From NCBI GenBank assembly GCA_903939665.1, contig CAJAHZ010000273.1, positions 1 to 23,303 on the forward strand: a DNA stretch of 23,303 nucleotides. The letters run 5' to 3'. Under the pieces are notes generated by a model. That model was not told the DNA's origin and searched no databases. It saw only the letters and a program-made list of their open reading frames with translations. Made by a program: the position numbers and the translations under genes. This document shows, piece after piece, positions 1 through 7,059 of the stretch (position 1 is its first letter; every line of letters begins with the position of its first letter). Source of the DNA: an uncultured Pseudomonadota bacterium (GTDB taxonomy: Bacteria > Pseudomonadota > Gammaproteobacteria > Burkholderiales > Rhodocyclaceae).

Positions 1-131
1 ACCGCCAGCACCAGCAGCAAGGCGCCGCCGATTTGCCAGGCAAGCAACGCGGTCGGCAGCCAGATCGCCACGCCAGCACAGCCCAGCCACAGGCCGGCAG
101 CGATCAGGAGATTACGGTGGGGAAGCAGCAC
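1..131 (-). CDS. Membrane protein N-terminus, probable DUF58 family (partial)
   Basis: This gene is cut by the left edge; only the first 43 or so codons are visible. I place the start at a GTG (129-131) because AAAAGG lies about 8 bases upstream and the reading frame opens just after the MoxR stop at 153-155. The visible peptide begins MLLPHRNLLIAAGLWLGCAG and continues through two hydrophobic stretches, fitting an N-terminal membrane hairpin. DUF58 proteins usually start with two membrane segments followed by a large cytoplasmic domain, and they are the standard partner encoded directly after MoxR ATPases. The DUF58 assignment therefore rests on position and the N-terminal hydrophobic pattern; the diagnostic domain lies outside the window. 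It would be the last visible member of the minus-strand operon. Confidence 0.55.
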   Translation of the reverse strand, partial: MLLPHRNLLIAAGLWLGCAGVAIWLPTALLAWQIGGALLLVLA

Positions 132-152
132 AGGCTTCAGCCTTTTCGCCGC

Positions 153-1130
153 TTAAACGCGCGGTGCCGGCACTGAGTCGAGCAGGGTCATGAGTAGGGT
201 GTCGGCGGTGAAGCCTTCGATTTCCGCCTCGGGCGAGGTTGTCACCCGATGGCGCAGGGCGGGCAGGGCGACGCGCTTGATGTCGTCGGGCGTTACGAAG
301 CAGCGTCCGCCGAGCAGCGCGGCGCCGCGTGCGGCGCGGATCAGCGCGATGCTGCCGCGCGGCCCGGCACCCGCCGCAAAGCCGTGATGATCGCGCGTCG
401 CGCGAACGATGGCCACAGCATAATCGAGCACGCGCTCGTCAACGTCGACGTGCGATGCTGCCATTTGCAGCGACTCGATGTGGCGCGTGGTGAGCAGCGT
501 GTTGACCTTGTCCACGCCGAGTTCGGCGCCGGTGTTGCGATCAGTGACGCTGCGCGTCAGCGCCGCCTCATTTTGTGCATCGGGATATTCAATGCGGATC
601 TTCAGCAGAAAGCGGTCGAGCTGCGCTTCCGGCAGTGGGTAGGTGCCTTCCTGCTCGATCGGATTCTGCGTCGCCAGCACCATGAAAGGCTGCGGCAGGC
701 GGTTGGCCGTTCCTTCGAGCGTCACCTGGTATTCCTGCATGGCTTCGAGCAGTGCCGATTGCGTTTTGGCCGGTGCGCGGTTGATTTCGTCGGCGAGCAG
801 CAGGTTGGTGAATACCGGGCCGCGCCGCGTGACGAACTGGTTGTTCGCCATGTCGAAAATAGTGTGGCCGATGACGTCCGAGGGCATCAGATCGGGGGTG
901 AACTGGATGCGTGCAAATTCTCCCGAGAAGGTCTTGGCCAGCGCCTTGACGAGCAAGGTCTTGCCGAGCCCGGGAACGCCCTCAAGCAGGATGTGCGCAC
1001 CGGCGAGCAGGCCAATCAGTACCTCGTCGAGCACCGCCGGCTGGCCGATCACCGCCTTGCCAAGCTCTTCGCGGACGGCCTGCAGCAGGGCGGTGGCTTT
1101 TTGCGCCTGTTCTTCGTTCAGTGTGCTCAT
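153..1130 (-). CDS. MoxR-family AAA+ ATPase
   Basis: A 325-residue cytoplasmic AAA+ ATPase. Visible motifs are Walker A GVPGLGKT (residues 51-58), Walker B LLLADEIN (about 109-116), sensor 1 in LATQNP (N156), and the arginine-finger region LDRF (171-174). Length and motif spacing are normal for the MoxR family, whose members act as chaperones or maturation factors, often with VWA or DUF58 partners. The start is the ATG reading MSTLNEEQ, with AGGA about 8 bases upstream. The open frame extends much further upstream, but that part is a shadow of the preceding gene. The gene begins 23 bases after the DUF4350 stop and is followed by the probable DUF58 gene, so it belongs to a five-gene operon. 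The client of this system is unknown. Family assignment is firm; biological role is not. Confidence 0.93.
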   Translation of the reverse strand: MSTLNEEQAQKATALLQAVREELGKAVIGQPAVLDEVLIGLLAGAHILLEGVPGLGKTLLVKALAKTFSGEFARIQFTPDLMPSDVIGHTIFDMANNQFVTRRGPVFTNLLLADEINRAPAKTQSALLEAMQEYQVTLEGTANRLPQPFMVLATQNPIEQEGTYPLPEAQLDRFLLKIRIEYPDAQNEAALTRSVTDRNTGAELGVDKVNTLLTTRHIESLQMAASHVDVDERVLDYAVAIVRATRDHHGFAAGAGPRGSIALIRAARGAALLGGRCFVTPDDIKRVALPALRHRVTTSPEAEIEGFTADTLLMTLLDSVPAPRV

Positions 1131-1153
1131 GCGTTGCGTCCTGGTGGTGAGAT

Positions 1154-2314
1154 TCAAAGGCGTTGGTCGAGGCGCTGCAGGGTCTGCATGGCCACGGTGA
1201 AGTCGTCGGGAGCCAGTGCCTGACCTGAGGTCAGTGCTGTCTGGATGTATTTTGTCTTGCAGCCAGCGATCTTGGCCAGTGCGATCCGTTGTTCCGATGC
1301 GTCTTGCCGGTAAAGGTAGGGGTGGCGCAGCGACAGTCGCTTGTGTACGGCCTGGCGGACGACGTTCAGCCAGTGTGTGATACCGCCTTCGCGCCAGACG
1401 CTGCGACCGATGGCGACAAGATGCTGGACAAGGTCGCGGCGCTCGCTGATCGGTGTGGCGATGGTTCCGCCAAAGCGCGGGATGATTCGCCACAGCCAGA
1501 GTGCGATCAGCAAGGCGGCGCTGATCAGCGCCATCCAGGCCGATTCGACCAGCCATTGCCAGAGTGTCGGCACCGTCATGCGCGCAGCCAGACGGAGTTC
1601 GCCTTGCGGCTGGTAGCGCTGCAGCAGTGCCCAGATCAACTCGGCGTGGTCGAGCTGGTTGATCTGCCGGTTGTCCAGAAAGTGCAATCCTTCAAGTACG
1701 GTGATTTGTCCCCGGCCCCACGCATAGTGCAGCAATGCGCTGCGATTGTCGGCCGGCCCGGCGTGCCATGCCGGCTCCGGCAATGCGCTGCTCAGTCCCT
1801 TGCCTAGGTGGCTCAAACGGTAACTCGTGTCGCTATCGGGTGGGCTGACTTCAAGCGCTGCGGGTGGCTTCTGGCGGTCGGCCCCGGGGGCGGCTGTTTC
1901 GTCGGCTGTGCATTGCAGCGCTGATGGGCGGTAGCGACTGACGCCGAGTTTGCTCAGCAATGGATCGTCGCCAATATCTTCGGCAGCAACGATCAGGTAG
2001 CCGCCGGCGTGCACCCAGTCAAGCAGCCGTTCGCTGCGTGCCGGGTCGACGTTGCGGCGGCGGTTTTCGTCGAGGATCAAGACGCCGCCGTTGGTCATTG
2101 AATCCAGTGTGCGCGGCGATTCGATGCGCGTCACCGGGCGGCCGAGTTTGCCGAGCAGACGTTCAAGCGCCAGATAGGGGTTGCGCTGCGCTTCTTTTTG
2201 CGCAGCTTCCCAATGGCTGGTCGGCACCTGTTCAAAGTTCTGCAGGAACCACAGGCTGCCGAGCGTCGCGATAACGGCGAAGGCGACCAGTGACCAGATG
2301 ATGTTGCGCTTCAT
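1154..2314 (-). CDS. DUF4350-type membrane-anchored protein
   Basis: A 386-residue protein with one N-terminal membrane segment (residues about 5-24), a large periplasmic or extracytoplasmic part, and a second hydrophobic stretch near position 1500-1560 (SAWMALISAALLIALWLWR). The region after the first segment (LALERLLGKLGRPV, then GVLILDENRR and GGYLIVAAED) matches what I know of DUF4350 proteins, which have a GATase-like Rossmann fold without catalytic residues. Its start codon ATG (2312-2314) overlaps the stop of the upstream DUF4129 gene as ATGA, which indicates translational coupling. GGGG lies about 8 bases upstream. DUF4350 genes commonly sit beside MoxR/DUF58 and DUF4129 genes. No enzymatic function can be assigned from the sequence. 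Confidence 0.75.
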   Translation of the reverse strand: MKRNIIWSLVAFAVIATLGSLWFLQNFEQVPTSHWEAAQKEAQRNPYLALERLLGKLGRPVTRIESPRTLDSMTNGGVLILDENRRRNVDPARSERLLDWVHAGGYLIVAAEDIGDDPLLSKLGVSRYRPSALQCTADETAAPGADRQKPPAALEVSPPDSDTSYRLSHLGKGLSSALPEPAWHAGPADNRSALLHYAWGRGQITVLEGLHFLDNRQINQLDHAELIWALLQRYQPQGELRLAARMTVPTLWQWLVESAWMALISAALLIALWLWRIIPRFGGTIATPISERRDLVQHLVAIGRSVWREGGITHWLNVVRQAVHKRLSLRHPYLYRQDASEQRIALAKIAGCKTKYIQTALTSGQALAPDDFTVAMQTLQRLDQRL

Positions 2315-3858
2315 GCCGCCCCGTCTGGCGCGGCGAAATGTTGCGCCCAGCGCTGGCACAGGTCGCGTGCGCTTGCCGCATCGGGCGGCGTTTCGGCGTA
2401 GGCTGTGCGCTTCCAGGCGTCGAGCAATTGGGCAAAGTAGATTGCGGCCTGCGCATCGATACGACCGCTGACACGGCGCAGGCAGACGTCCTCGGTATCC
2501 CCGGCGCGAAACTCGATGTGCTGGCGCCGGATCAGCGCGACCAGCGTGCCGCGGTAGAGTAGCGACAAGGCGGCTGCGTAACGACCGGCGTTGAGTTCGA
2601 CCAGCGCCGCACCGGCGATGTCGTCGGGCAGCGAGGCGGGCCGCAGGTCGAGACCGAACAGGGTGTCCGGCTGTTTGAACGGCGGCGCGCGGTAGCCCAA
2701 CGCGAGGTGACGGTAGCGGTAGATCAGGACGAGCAAGGCCACTACGGCAAGAAAAAGTACGAGGTAGATGAGTCCGCGTGTCCCGCTGGCCAACAGCTCG
2801 GCGAGGCTGATCAGTTGTTTCACCCACCATGGCATGTCTGTTTTGTCCTCCTTGTCCTGCTTGCGCGGACGCCAGCTTGTGTCCTCAACTTTGCGACCGA
2901 AGGCGGGATCGGCGAGTACTTGTTCCGTCAGTTTCCGGATGGCGCCGTCCGGTCGTTTGGTCGCCGCCGGGGTTTGCTCGCGGACGACTTCGCTGGGCGT
3001 TTCCTCGGCAAAAGTATCGACCGGGTAGCCGAGCGTCCCGGCCAGGCTGCCGGCGAGCAAGGCGATGATAGCCGCGCGCGCCAGAGCCGGGCTTGTCGCT
3101 GAAGCCGCCTCCACCTGCCTTGCGGCCATTCGCCGGAAGGCAACTTCGATGTCCCAGCCCTCGAGTTCGCTGCGCCGGTTGAGATAAAGAGAAAAACCTG
3201 CCGCGACGAAGAAGGGTTCGACAACCGATTCGGCCGCGACCCAGGCGAGATTGAAAGCGTGCACATGCCAATCCTCCGACTCGCCGGCGACGAGATCCGC
3301 CCACGAGAAAGCGGGCATGCCATCGGATGGCGTAAAGAAATCGATCAGCGCGACCAGACCGAATTCGAAGATGACGACAAAATGAGCGCAAACAAAGGTC
3401 AGCCAGAACGCATAGCTGCTCGTTTTTCGGCCCAGAATTCGCAGGCGCGCACGCCCCGTTTTGCCGCGCTGGCCTTCAAGTTGCCAGACTGGCAGGTCGA
3501 ACGAACGATGGGTGTTGAAACGGCGCAGCGTCAGGCCGGCGAGCAGGCCGGAATGCCGCAGCAGACCGGGCAGCGCACGCCACACGTCGCGCACCGATGG
3601 CGCTGCGCCAAACGAAGCTTCGGCAAAGACCTTGAGCAGGATGCGATCGAACAGCGGCTTCAGCCACCAGATGAGGAGCATGGCGACCACCGGCCACTGC
3701 CACAGCAGCGCGATGGCGAGCAGCGCGAAGGGCAAAAAAGTGGCGCACCATACCCGGTAGACCGGGCTGTGCCAGCGACGCAGCATCACCAGTCCGAGGT
3801 CGAGCGCCTCCCATGGGCTGCGTCGGCGCAGGGCAAGCTTGAGCTGGTCAAGCTGCAT
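2311..3858 (-). CDS. Multi-pass membrane protein with C-terminal DUF4129 domain
   Basis: A 515-residue protein starting MQLDQLKLALRRRSPWEALD. The N-terminal half has several hydrophobic segments (for example FLPFALLAIALLWQW and FWLTFVCAHFVVIFEFGLVA). A hydrophilic, probably periplasmic loop with many charged residues follows, then a strong membrane segment (LIYLVLFLAVVALLVLIYRY). The cytoplasmic tail contains AALVELNAGRYAAALSLLYR, typical of DUF4129. No obvious Shine-Dalgarno precedes the ATG at 3856-3858, but it overlaps the end of the SpoIIM-like gene by 11 bases, so it is probably translated by coupling. A longer frame exists upstream, but those extra residues are encoded inside the SpoIIM-like gene. 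DUF4129 proteins recur in MoxR/SpoIIM clusters. The molecular role is unknown. Confidence 0.75.
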   Translation of the reverse strand: MQLDQLKLALRRRSPWEALDLGLVMLRRWHSPVYRVWCATFLPFALLAIALLWQWPVVAMLLIWWLKPLFDRILLKVFAEASFGAAPSVRDVWRALPGLLRHSGLLAGLTLRRFNTHRSFDLPVWQLEGQRGKTGRARLRILGRKTSSYAFWLTFVCAHFVVIFEFGLVALIDFFTPSDGMPAFSWADLVAGESEDWHVHAFNLAWVAAESVVEPFFVAAGFSLYLNRRSELEGWDIEVAFRRMAARQVEAASATSPALARAAIIALLAGSLAGTLGYPVDTFAEETPSEVVREQTPAATKRPDGAIRKLTEQVLADPAFGRKVEDTSWRPRKQDKEDKTDMPWWVKQLISLAELLASGTRGLIYLVLFLAVVALLVLIYRYRHLALGYRAPPFKQPDTLFGLDLRPASLPDDIAGAALVELNAGRYAAALSLLYRGTLVALIRRQHIEFRAGDTEDVCLRRVSGRIDAQAAIYFAQLLDAWKRTAYAETPPDAASARDLCQRWAQHFAAPDGAA

Positions 3859-4849
3859 GGCGGGTTCGGCCAGCGAACAGGAAATAGGCCAGCAGGATGA
3901 GCCAGACGGCAATGCCGACGCCGATCTTCAGCGCGAACGGCAGCGTGCGGCTGGGTGACCACAGTGATTCGATGAAGGCGGCGCTGAAGGTCAGCGCCGC
4001 AGCGCCATAGAGCAGTCGCACGGCGCCTTGCGCGGCGCCCTTCAGCGCGTCGGCGCGGCGCCGGCGACCGGGGGCAACGAGCGCCAGTCCGATTTTCAGG
4101 CCGGCAGCGCCCGAAAGTACGGCGCCGATCAGTTCCGGCGCGCTGTGGCCGGCGACGAAACCCCAGAAGGTCTCGATGTGGCCGAGTTGCGTCAAATAGC
4201 CGGCAGTGGCGCCAATCAGCAGGCCGTTATAGACAAGGAAGAAAATGCTGCCCAGCCCGAAAGCAATGCCGCCGGCAAAGCACTGAAAGTCGATGCGCAC
4301 GTTGTTGGCGATATAAAAGGCGAGCATTGTCAGTTCATCCGACGCGGTGCGCGGTCGGCCAAGCCGCTCGGCGGTCGGCGAATACATTTCCTCGAAGCGC
4401 GCCACCGTATCCGGGGACATCAGGAAATACACGCCGTCCGGGTACCACTGCAGCAGGGCCAGCGTGGCGAGCAGCGGCAGAAAGAACAGTGCCGCTGCGG
4501 CGACGACAAATCGGGATTCGTCGCGCACCAGGCGGGGCAAGCCGGCAACCAGGAATTCCAGCCAGTGCCCCCGGGCCCGTCGGCGCGCGCCGTAAATGCG
4601 CTGATGGGCCGCCAGCACGCGGTCATGCAGGGCATGAACCAGCGGGCTCGAATAATTCCGGTCGCGGGCCAGCGAGAGGTCCTGGCAAAGCTGGCGGAAA
4701 GCCGACGGCAGCGCGCCGATGGCAATCCCGGGCAGTGGCGCAGTGGTTTGGCCGGCCGCTTTTTTTCCCCGCCCCGTCGTCGCGCTCAGCCAGCGATCCC
4801 ACGCGTGCCAGTCGCCCTGTCGCTGGTTGATAAACTGAGTTTCCTTCAT
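3848..4849 (-). CDS. SpoIIM-like (DUF95) integral membrane protein
   Basis: A 333-residue protein beginning MKETQFINQRQGDWHAWDRW. A soluble N-terminal stretch of roughly 120 residues is followed by several membrane segments: VVAAAALFFLPLLATLALL, then IAFGLGSIFFLVYNGLLIGA, then GLKIGLALVAPG, and a final pair near the C-terminus. The NNVRIDFQCFAGGIAFG and FVAGHSAPELIGA regions are typical of the SpoIIM/DUF95 family. In Bacillus the family member is part of the engulfment machinery with SpoIID and SpoIIP. No sporulation genes are visible here, and homologues in non-sporulating bacteria usually sit with MoxR and DUF4129 genes, as this one does. AAGG lies about 6 bases before the ATG. The gene follows the TfpX-like gene by 68 bases and may be cotranscribed with it or have its own promoter. 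Confidence 0.8.
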   Translation of the reverse strand: MKETQFINQRQGDWHAWDRWLSATTGRGKKAAGQTTAPLPGIAIGALPSAFRQLCQDLSLARDRNYSSPLVHALHDRVLAAHQRIYGARRRARGHWLEFLVAGLPRLVRDESRFVVAAAALFFLPLLATLALLQWYPDGVYFLMSPDTVARFEEMYSPTAERLGRPRTASDELTMLAFYIANNVRIDFQCFAGGIAFGLGSIFFLVYNGLLIGATAGYLTQLGHIETFWGFVAGHSAPELIGAVLSGAAGLKIGLALVAPGRRRRADALKGAAQGAVRLLYGAAALTFSAAFIESLWSPSRTLPFALKIGVGIAVWLILLAYFLFAGRTRHAA

Positions 4850-4917
4850 GGCCGCCTTTTTATGATTATGGAATGGTAGCCGTTTGGGTGCGTGGGCGCT
4901 ACTGGGCGATCATCGGT

Positions 4918-5673
4918 TCAATAGGGGTCAAGCGGGATGGCCGTCAGTACCTGCGTGGTTTCCGGGTCGATGAAGGCGGTCCAGAATTCTTTGCGACCGA
5001 CCAGGGGGAGGTAGAGCAGTTTGTCGGCGGGGCGGCCAGCGGCATCTATTCCCCGGTCGATAAGGCTGGATTGTGCGGGGAAGCGCTTTTTCAACTCATT
5101 AACCGGCTTGGCCTGCTGCAATACGGCGGATCGAGCCACCTCGTAGGGCTGCCAGAAGTCGGGGCGGGTGGCGGCAGGCACGCCGGCCAATTCCGCCATG
5201 ACGATATCCGCTTTTTCGCTCGCCGTGGCGTGGCGGATCGACAATGTCGTCGGACCGGTCAGCGGAAGAGGCTCAATGCCCGCCGGCGTTTTGGGCAGCA
5301 GTTCCTGAGGGATTTCGATGGCGTGCACTACGCGGAAGCGGTCGTACTCGAAAACCAGGTGAACCGGGCGGGCTGCGAAGACGATCCACAGCCCGTAGCC
5401 GAGGGCGGCCAGCTGGGTCAGACCAATTGCGGTGAAATCGAAAGCCAGTGCCTGGCGAGATTTTTTTCGGTCGAAAATAGAGAGTGTCAGCAACGGCCCG
5501 AGAATGACGTCGACCGTTACCAGAATGAGAAACAACTCGCGTCCGCCGGATATTTCACGATACGGCTGTGGGTACCAGACGAGAAAAACCAGCAGTCCGG
5601 CCAATGCGGCAATGCTTAGGCTGATCGAGAAGTGGATGCCAAATGCTTTCAGGCGGTCGCGCCAGTTGAACAT
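4918..5673 (-). CDS. TfpX/TfpZ family type IV pilin accessory protein
   Basis: A 251-residue protein. It opens MFNWRDRLKAFGIHFSISLS with a membrane segment, followed by WYPQPYREISGGRELFLILV and VDVILGPLLTLSIFD, both typical of the TfpX/TfpZ type IV pilin accessory family. In Pseudomonas, members are encoded beside particular pilin alleles and affect pilin assembly or surface levels. The rest is a soluble domain with FDRKKS, YDRFRVVHAIEIP and GRKEFWTAFIDP. I choose the ATG at 5671-5673 because AAGGAG lies directly before it; an ATG five codons upstream has no ribosome binding site. No pilin gene is seen nearby, which is unusual for this family. It is the first gene of the minus-strand block. 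Confidence 0.72.
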   Translation of the reverse strand: MFNWRDRLKAFGIHFSISLSIAALAGLLVFLVWYPQPYREISGGRELFLILVTVDVILGPLLTLSIFDRKKSRQALAFDFTAIGLTQLAALGYGLWIVFAARPVHLVFEYDRFRVVHAIEIPQELLPKTPAGIEPLPLTGPTTLSIRHATASEKADIVMAELAGVPAATRPDFWQPYEVARSAVLQQAKPVNELKKRFPAQSSLIDRGIDAAGRPADKLLYLPLVGRKEFWTAFIDPETTQVLTAIPLDPY

Positions 5674-5708
5674 GATCTCCTTCCTCATGAAATGTAAATG
5701 CAGCGCTC

Positions 5709-5737
5709 TATATATTCTTTCCTTGCCCGAAATTCAA
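5709..5737 (-). promoter_or_regulatory. Candidate sigma-70 promoter for the TfpX-like gene
   Basis: On the minus strand, TTGAAT (5737-5732) and TATATA (5714-5709) are separated by 17 bases, 4 of 6 matches each to -35 and -10 consensus. The implied start near 5702 would give a leader of about 30 bases before the ATG at 5673. This is the only well-spaced promoter I see in the divergent gap 5674-5868. The opposite, kinase-directed half of the gap has inverted and direct copies of GCTCTTG/GCTCTTTGCA (5735-5741, 5794-5800, 5837-5846) but no good consensus promoter. Confidence 0.45.
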
Positions 5738-5868
5738 GAGCACAAATCATCTTGCGGGGGGTGAAGGGTCTGTAGCGTGCCGGTAGACGGCTGGCTCTTG
5801 CATCCCTTAGAGTTTATGCTTCGATGAATGAAAAAAGCTCTTTGCACAATGCGGTAAAGGGCTGAACC

Positions 5869-6804
5869 TTGGATCAAGCCGTGTCCTCACCGTCCGTTTG
5901 CCACCCCCTGCCGGAAGGCCATCAGCTCGATCAATACCGAATTGGTCGTATGCTGTCACGCGGCGGTTTTTCCATCGTTTATATGGCGTGCGACCAAGCC
6001 GGCACGCCGGTGGTGGTCAAGGAATATTTGCCGATGCAGCTCGCGCAAAGGAGCGCGGACAGCCCGGTGCCGGTCGTTTTTGCCGAAAGCCAGGGCATGT
6101 TCAACAACGGTCTGCGCAGCTTTATGGAAGAGGCGCGGCTGCTGGCGCATATTCGTCATCCGAACATCGTTACCGTGCTGGATTTTGCCAAGGCCAACGG
6201 CACGGCCTATATCGTGATGCGTTATGAGCAGGGGCATAGCCTCGAGGAGTATCTGGGCGGGCTGCGCGCGCGCGGCGAGGCGATCAGCGAGCGTTTTTTG
6301 CGCGGCGTCTTTGTGCGCCTTCTTTCCGGTTTGCGCGAAGTCCATAGTCAGAAACTGCTGCACCTCGACCTGAAGCCGGCCAACATCTATTTGCGCGACG
6401 ACGAGCACCCGGTCCTGCTCGATTTCGGCGCCGCTCGCTGGGGCCTGGGGCTCGATGATGGATCGCTGGCGCAGATCTTCACGCTGGGTTTCGCTGCGCC
6501 GGAGCAGCAATGCGCCGGTGAAACGATGGGGCCATGGACGGATATTTATGCGATTGGCGCAACCCTCTATGCTTGCCTTGACGCCGGAAAAACACCGCTG
6601 GCGGCTGGCCTGCGGATGGACGCTGATGTCTTGGAACCCGCTCAGCGGCGCTGGGCCAGAATCTATTCGACGCAACTGCTGGAAGTGATCGATTGGTGCA
6701 TGCAACTGCCGGTCGAGGCCAGGCCGCAAAGCGTTCATGCCTTGCAGAAGGTGTTGAACGGGGAATTGCTCGATCTGGTCGATCCCGGCTGGTTTCAGGC
6801 GTGA
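5869..6804 (+). CDS. Soluble Hanks-type serine/threonine protein kinase
   Basis: A 311-residue single-domain protein kinase. Visible elements are a glycine-rich loop MLSRGGFSIVY (28-38), the ATP-binding lysine VVVKEYLP (K51), a likely helix-C glutamate in FMEEARLL (87-88), a catalytic loop HLDLKPAN (D167, K169, N172), DFG (185-187), and AAPEQ (209-213) in place of the usual APE. The residue before the catalytic Asp is Leu rather than Arg, so this is a non-RD kinase and may not need activation-loop phosphorylation. No membrane segment, PASTA or other sensor domain follows. An in-frame stop at 5863-5865 limits the start to TTG 5869, with AAAGG about 8 bases upstream, or GTG 5881. No phosphatase or obvious substrate gene is adjacent; it looks monocistronic, with a terminator just downstream. 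Confidence 0.88.
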   Translation: MDQAVSSPSVCHPLPEGHQLDQYRIGRMLSRGGFSIVYMACDQAGTPVVVKEYLPMQLAQRSADSPVPVVFAESQGMFNNGLRSFMEEARLLAHIRHPNIVTVLDFAKANGTAYIVMRYEQGHSLEEYLGGLRARGEAISERFLRGVFVRLLSGLREVHSQKLLHLDLKPANIYLRDDEHPVLLDFGAARWGLGLDDGSLAQIFTLGFAAPEQQCAGETMGPWTDIYAIGATLYACLDAGKTPLAAGLRMDADVLEPAQRRWARIYSTQLLEVIDWCMQLPVEARPQSVHALQKVLNGELLDLVDPGWFQA

Positions 6805-6827
6805 CGCGTTGTCGGCAGGGCGCGCGC

Positions 6828-6848
6828 TGCAAGCAGCCTTGCATTTTT
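6828..6848 (+). terminator. Intrinsic terminator of the kinase gene
   Basis: A six-base stem TGCAAG/CTTGCA (6828-6833, 6838-6843) with loop CAGC is followed at once by five T residues. It lies 23 bases after the kinase stop codon and separates the kinase from the ilvBN leader transcript. Confidence 0.7.
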
Positions 6849-6867
6849 CGCCCCGCTCGTTTCTAAT
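6839..6867 (+). promoter_or_regulatory. Candidate promoter for the ilvBN leader transcript
   Basis: TTGCAT (6839-6844) and TCTAAT (6862-6867) are 17 bases apart. The -10 matches consensus at 5 of 6 positions; the -35 at only 3 of 6, and it overlaps the kinase terminator. Transcription would start near 6874, about 27 bases ahead of the leader-peptide ATG. A promoter is expected here because the attenuator needs a transcript starting between the kinase terminator and 6901, but the exact boxes are tentative. Confidence 0.35.
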
Positions 6868-6900
6868 ACGCGTTCGAGTTCCTGATTTGAGCTGACGATC

Positions 6901-7059
6901 ATGTTTTCTTCCGACGACCGCGTTTTTGCTTCACCAGCCGCTGAGCCAGCGGCGGCGCTCGTCATTACGGTCGGTGCTTCGGTAGTACGTGTACTGGATG
7001 TAGTACGCGTAGTACCTGGCGCACCGTCGGGGGTCGGAAGAAAGAAAGTCGAAGCGTAA
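6901..7059 (+). CDS. ivbL: Valine-rich ilvBN leader peptide (IvbL-like)
   Basis: A 52-residue open frame, ATG 6901 to TAA 7057-7059, with 12 valines. Residues 28-38 read VVRVLDVVRVV; the seven valines there are all GTA, while valines elsewhere in the peptide use GTC or GTT. An in-frame TGA at 6883-6885 limits upstream extension. From memory, E. coli IvbL has the arrangement SAAVVVVRVVVVVGNAP; the order here, GASVVRVLDVVRVVPGAP, is strikingly similar. The peptide most likely has no product function: ribosome progress through the valine codons reports charged tRNA-Val (and probably tRNA-Leu through one CTG codon) to the attenuator just downstream. The ribosome binding site is weak (GAG about 9 bases upstream). 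The regulatory role is inferred from codon content plus the RNA pairings that follow. Confidence 0.85.
   Translation: MFSSDDRVFASPAAEPAAALVITVGASVVRVLDVVRVVPGAPSGVGRKKVEA

Noticed and set aside
249..1223. A 324-codon plus-strand frame opposite moxR
   Set aside because: It is the complementary-strand shadow of a high-GC gene; the minus strand carries all AAA+ motifs.
1131..1556. An N-terminal extension of the MoxR ATPase
   Set aside because: The residues are the out-of-frame shadow of the DUF4350 gene; the true MoxR start at 1130 has a Shine-Dalgarno and a normal family length.
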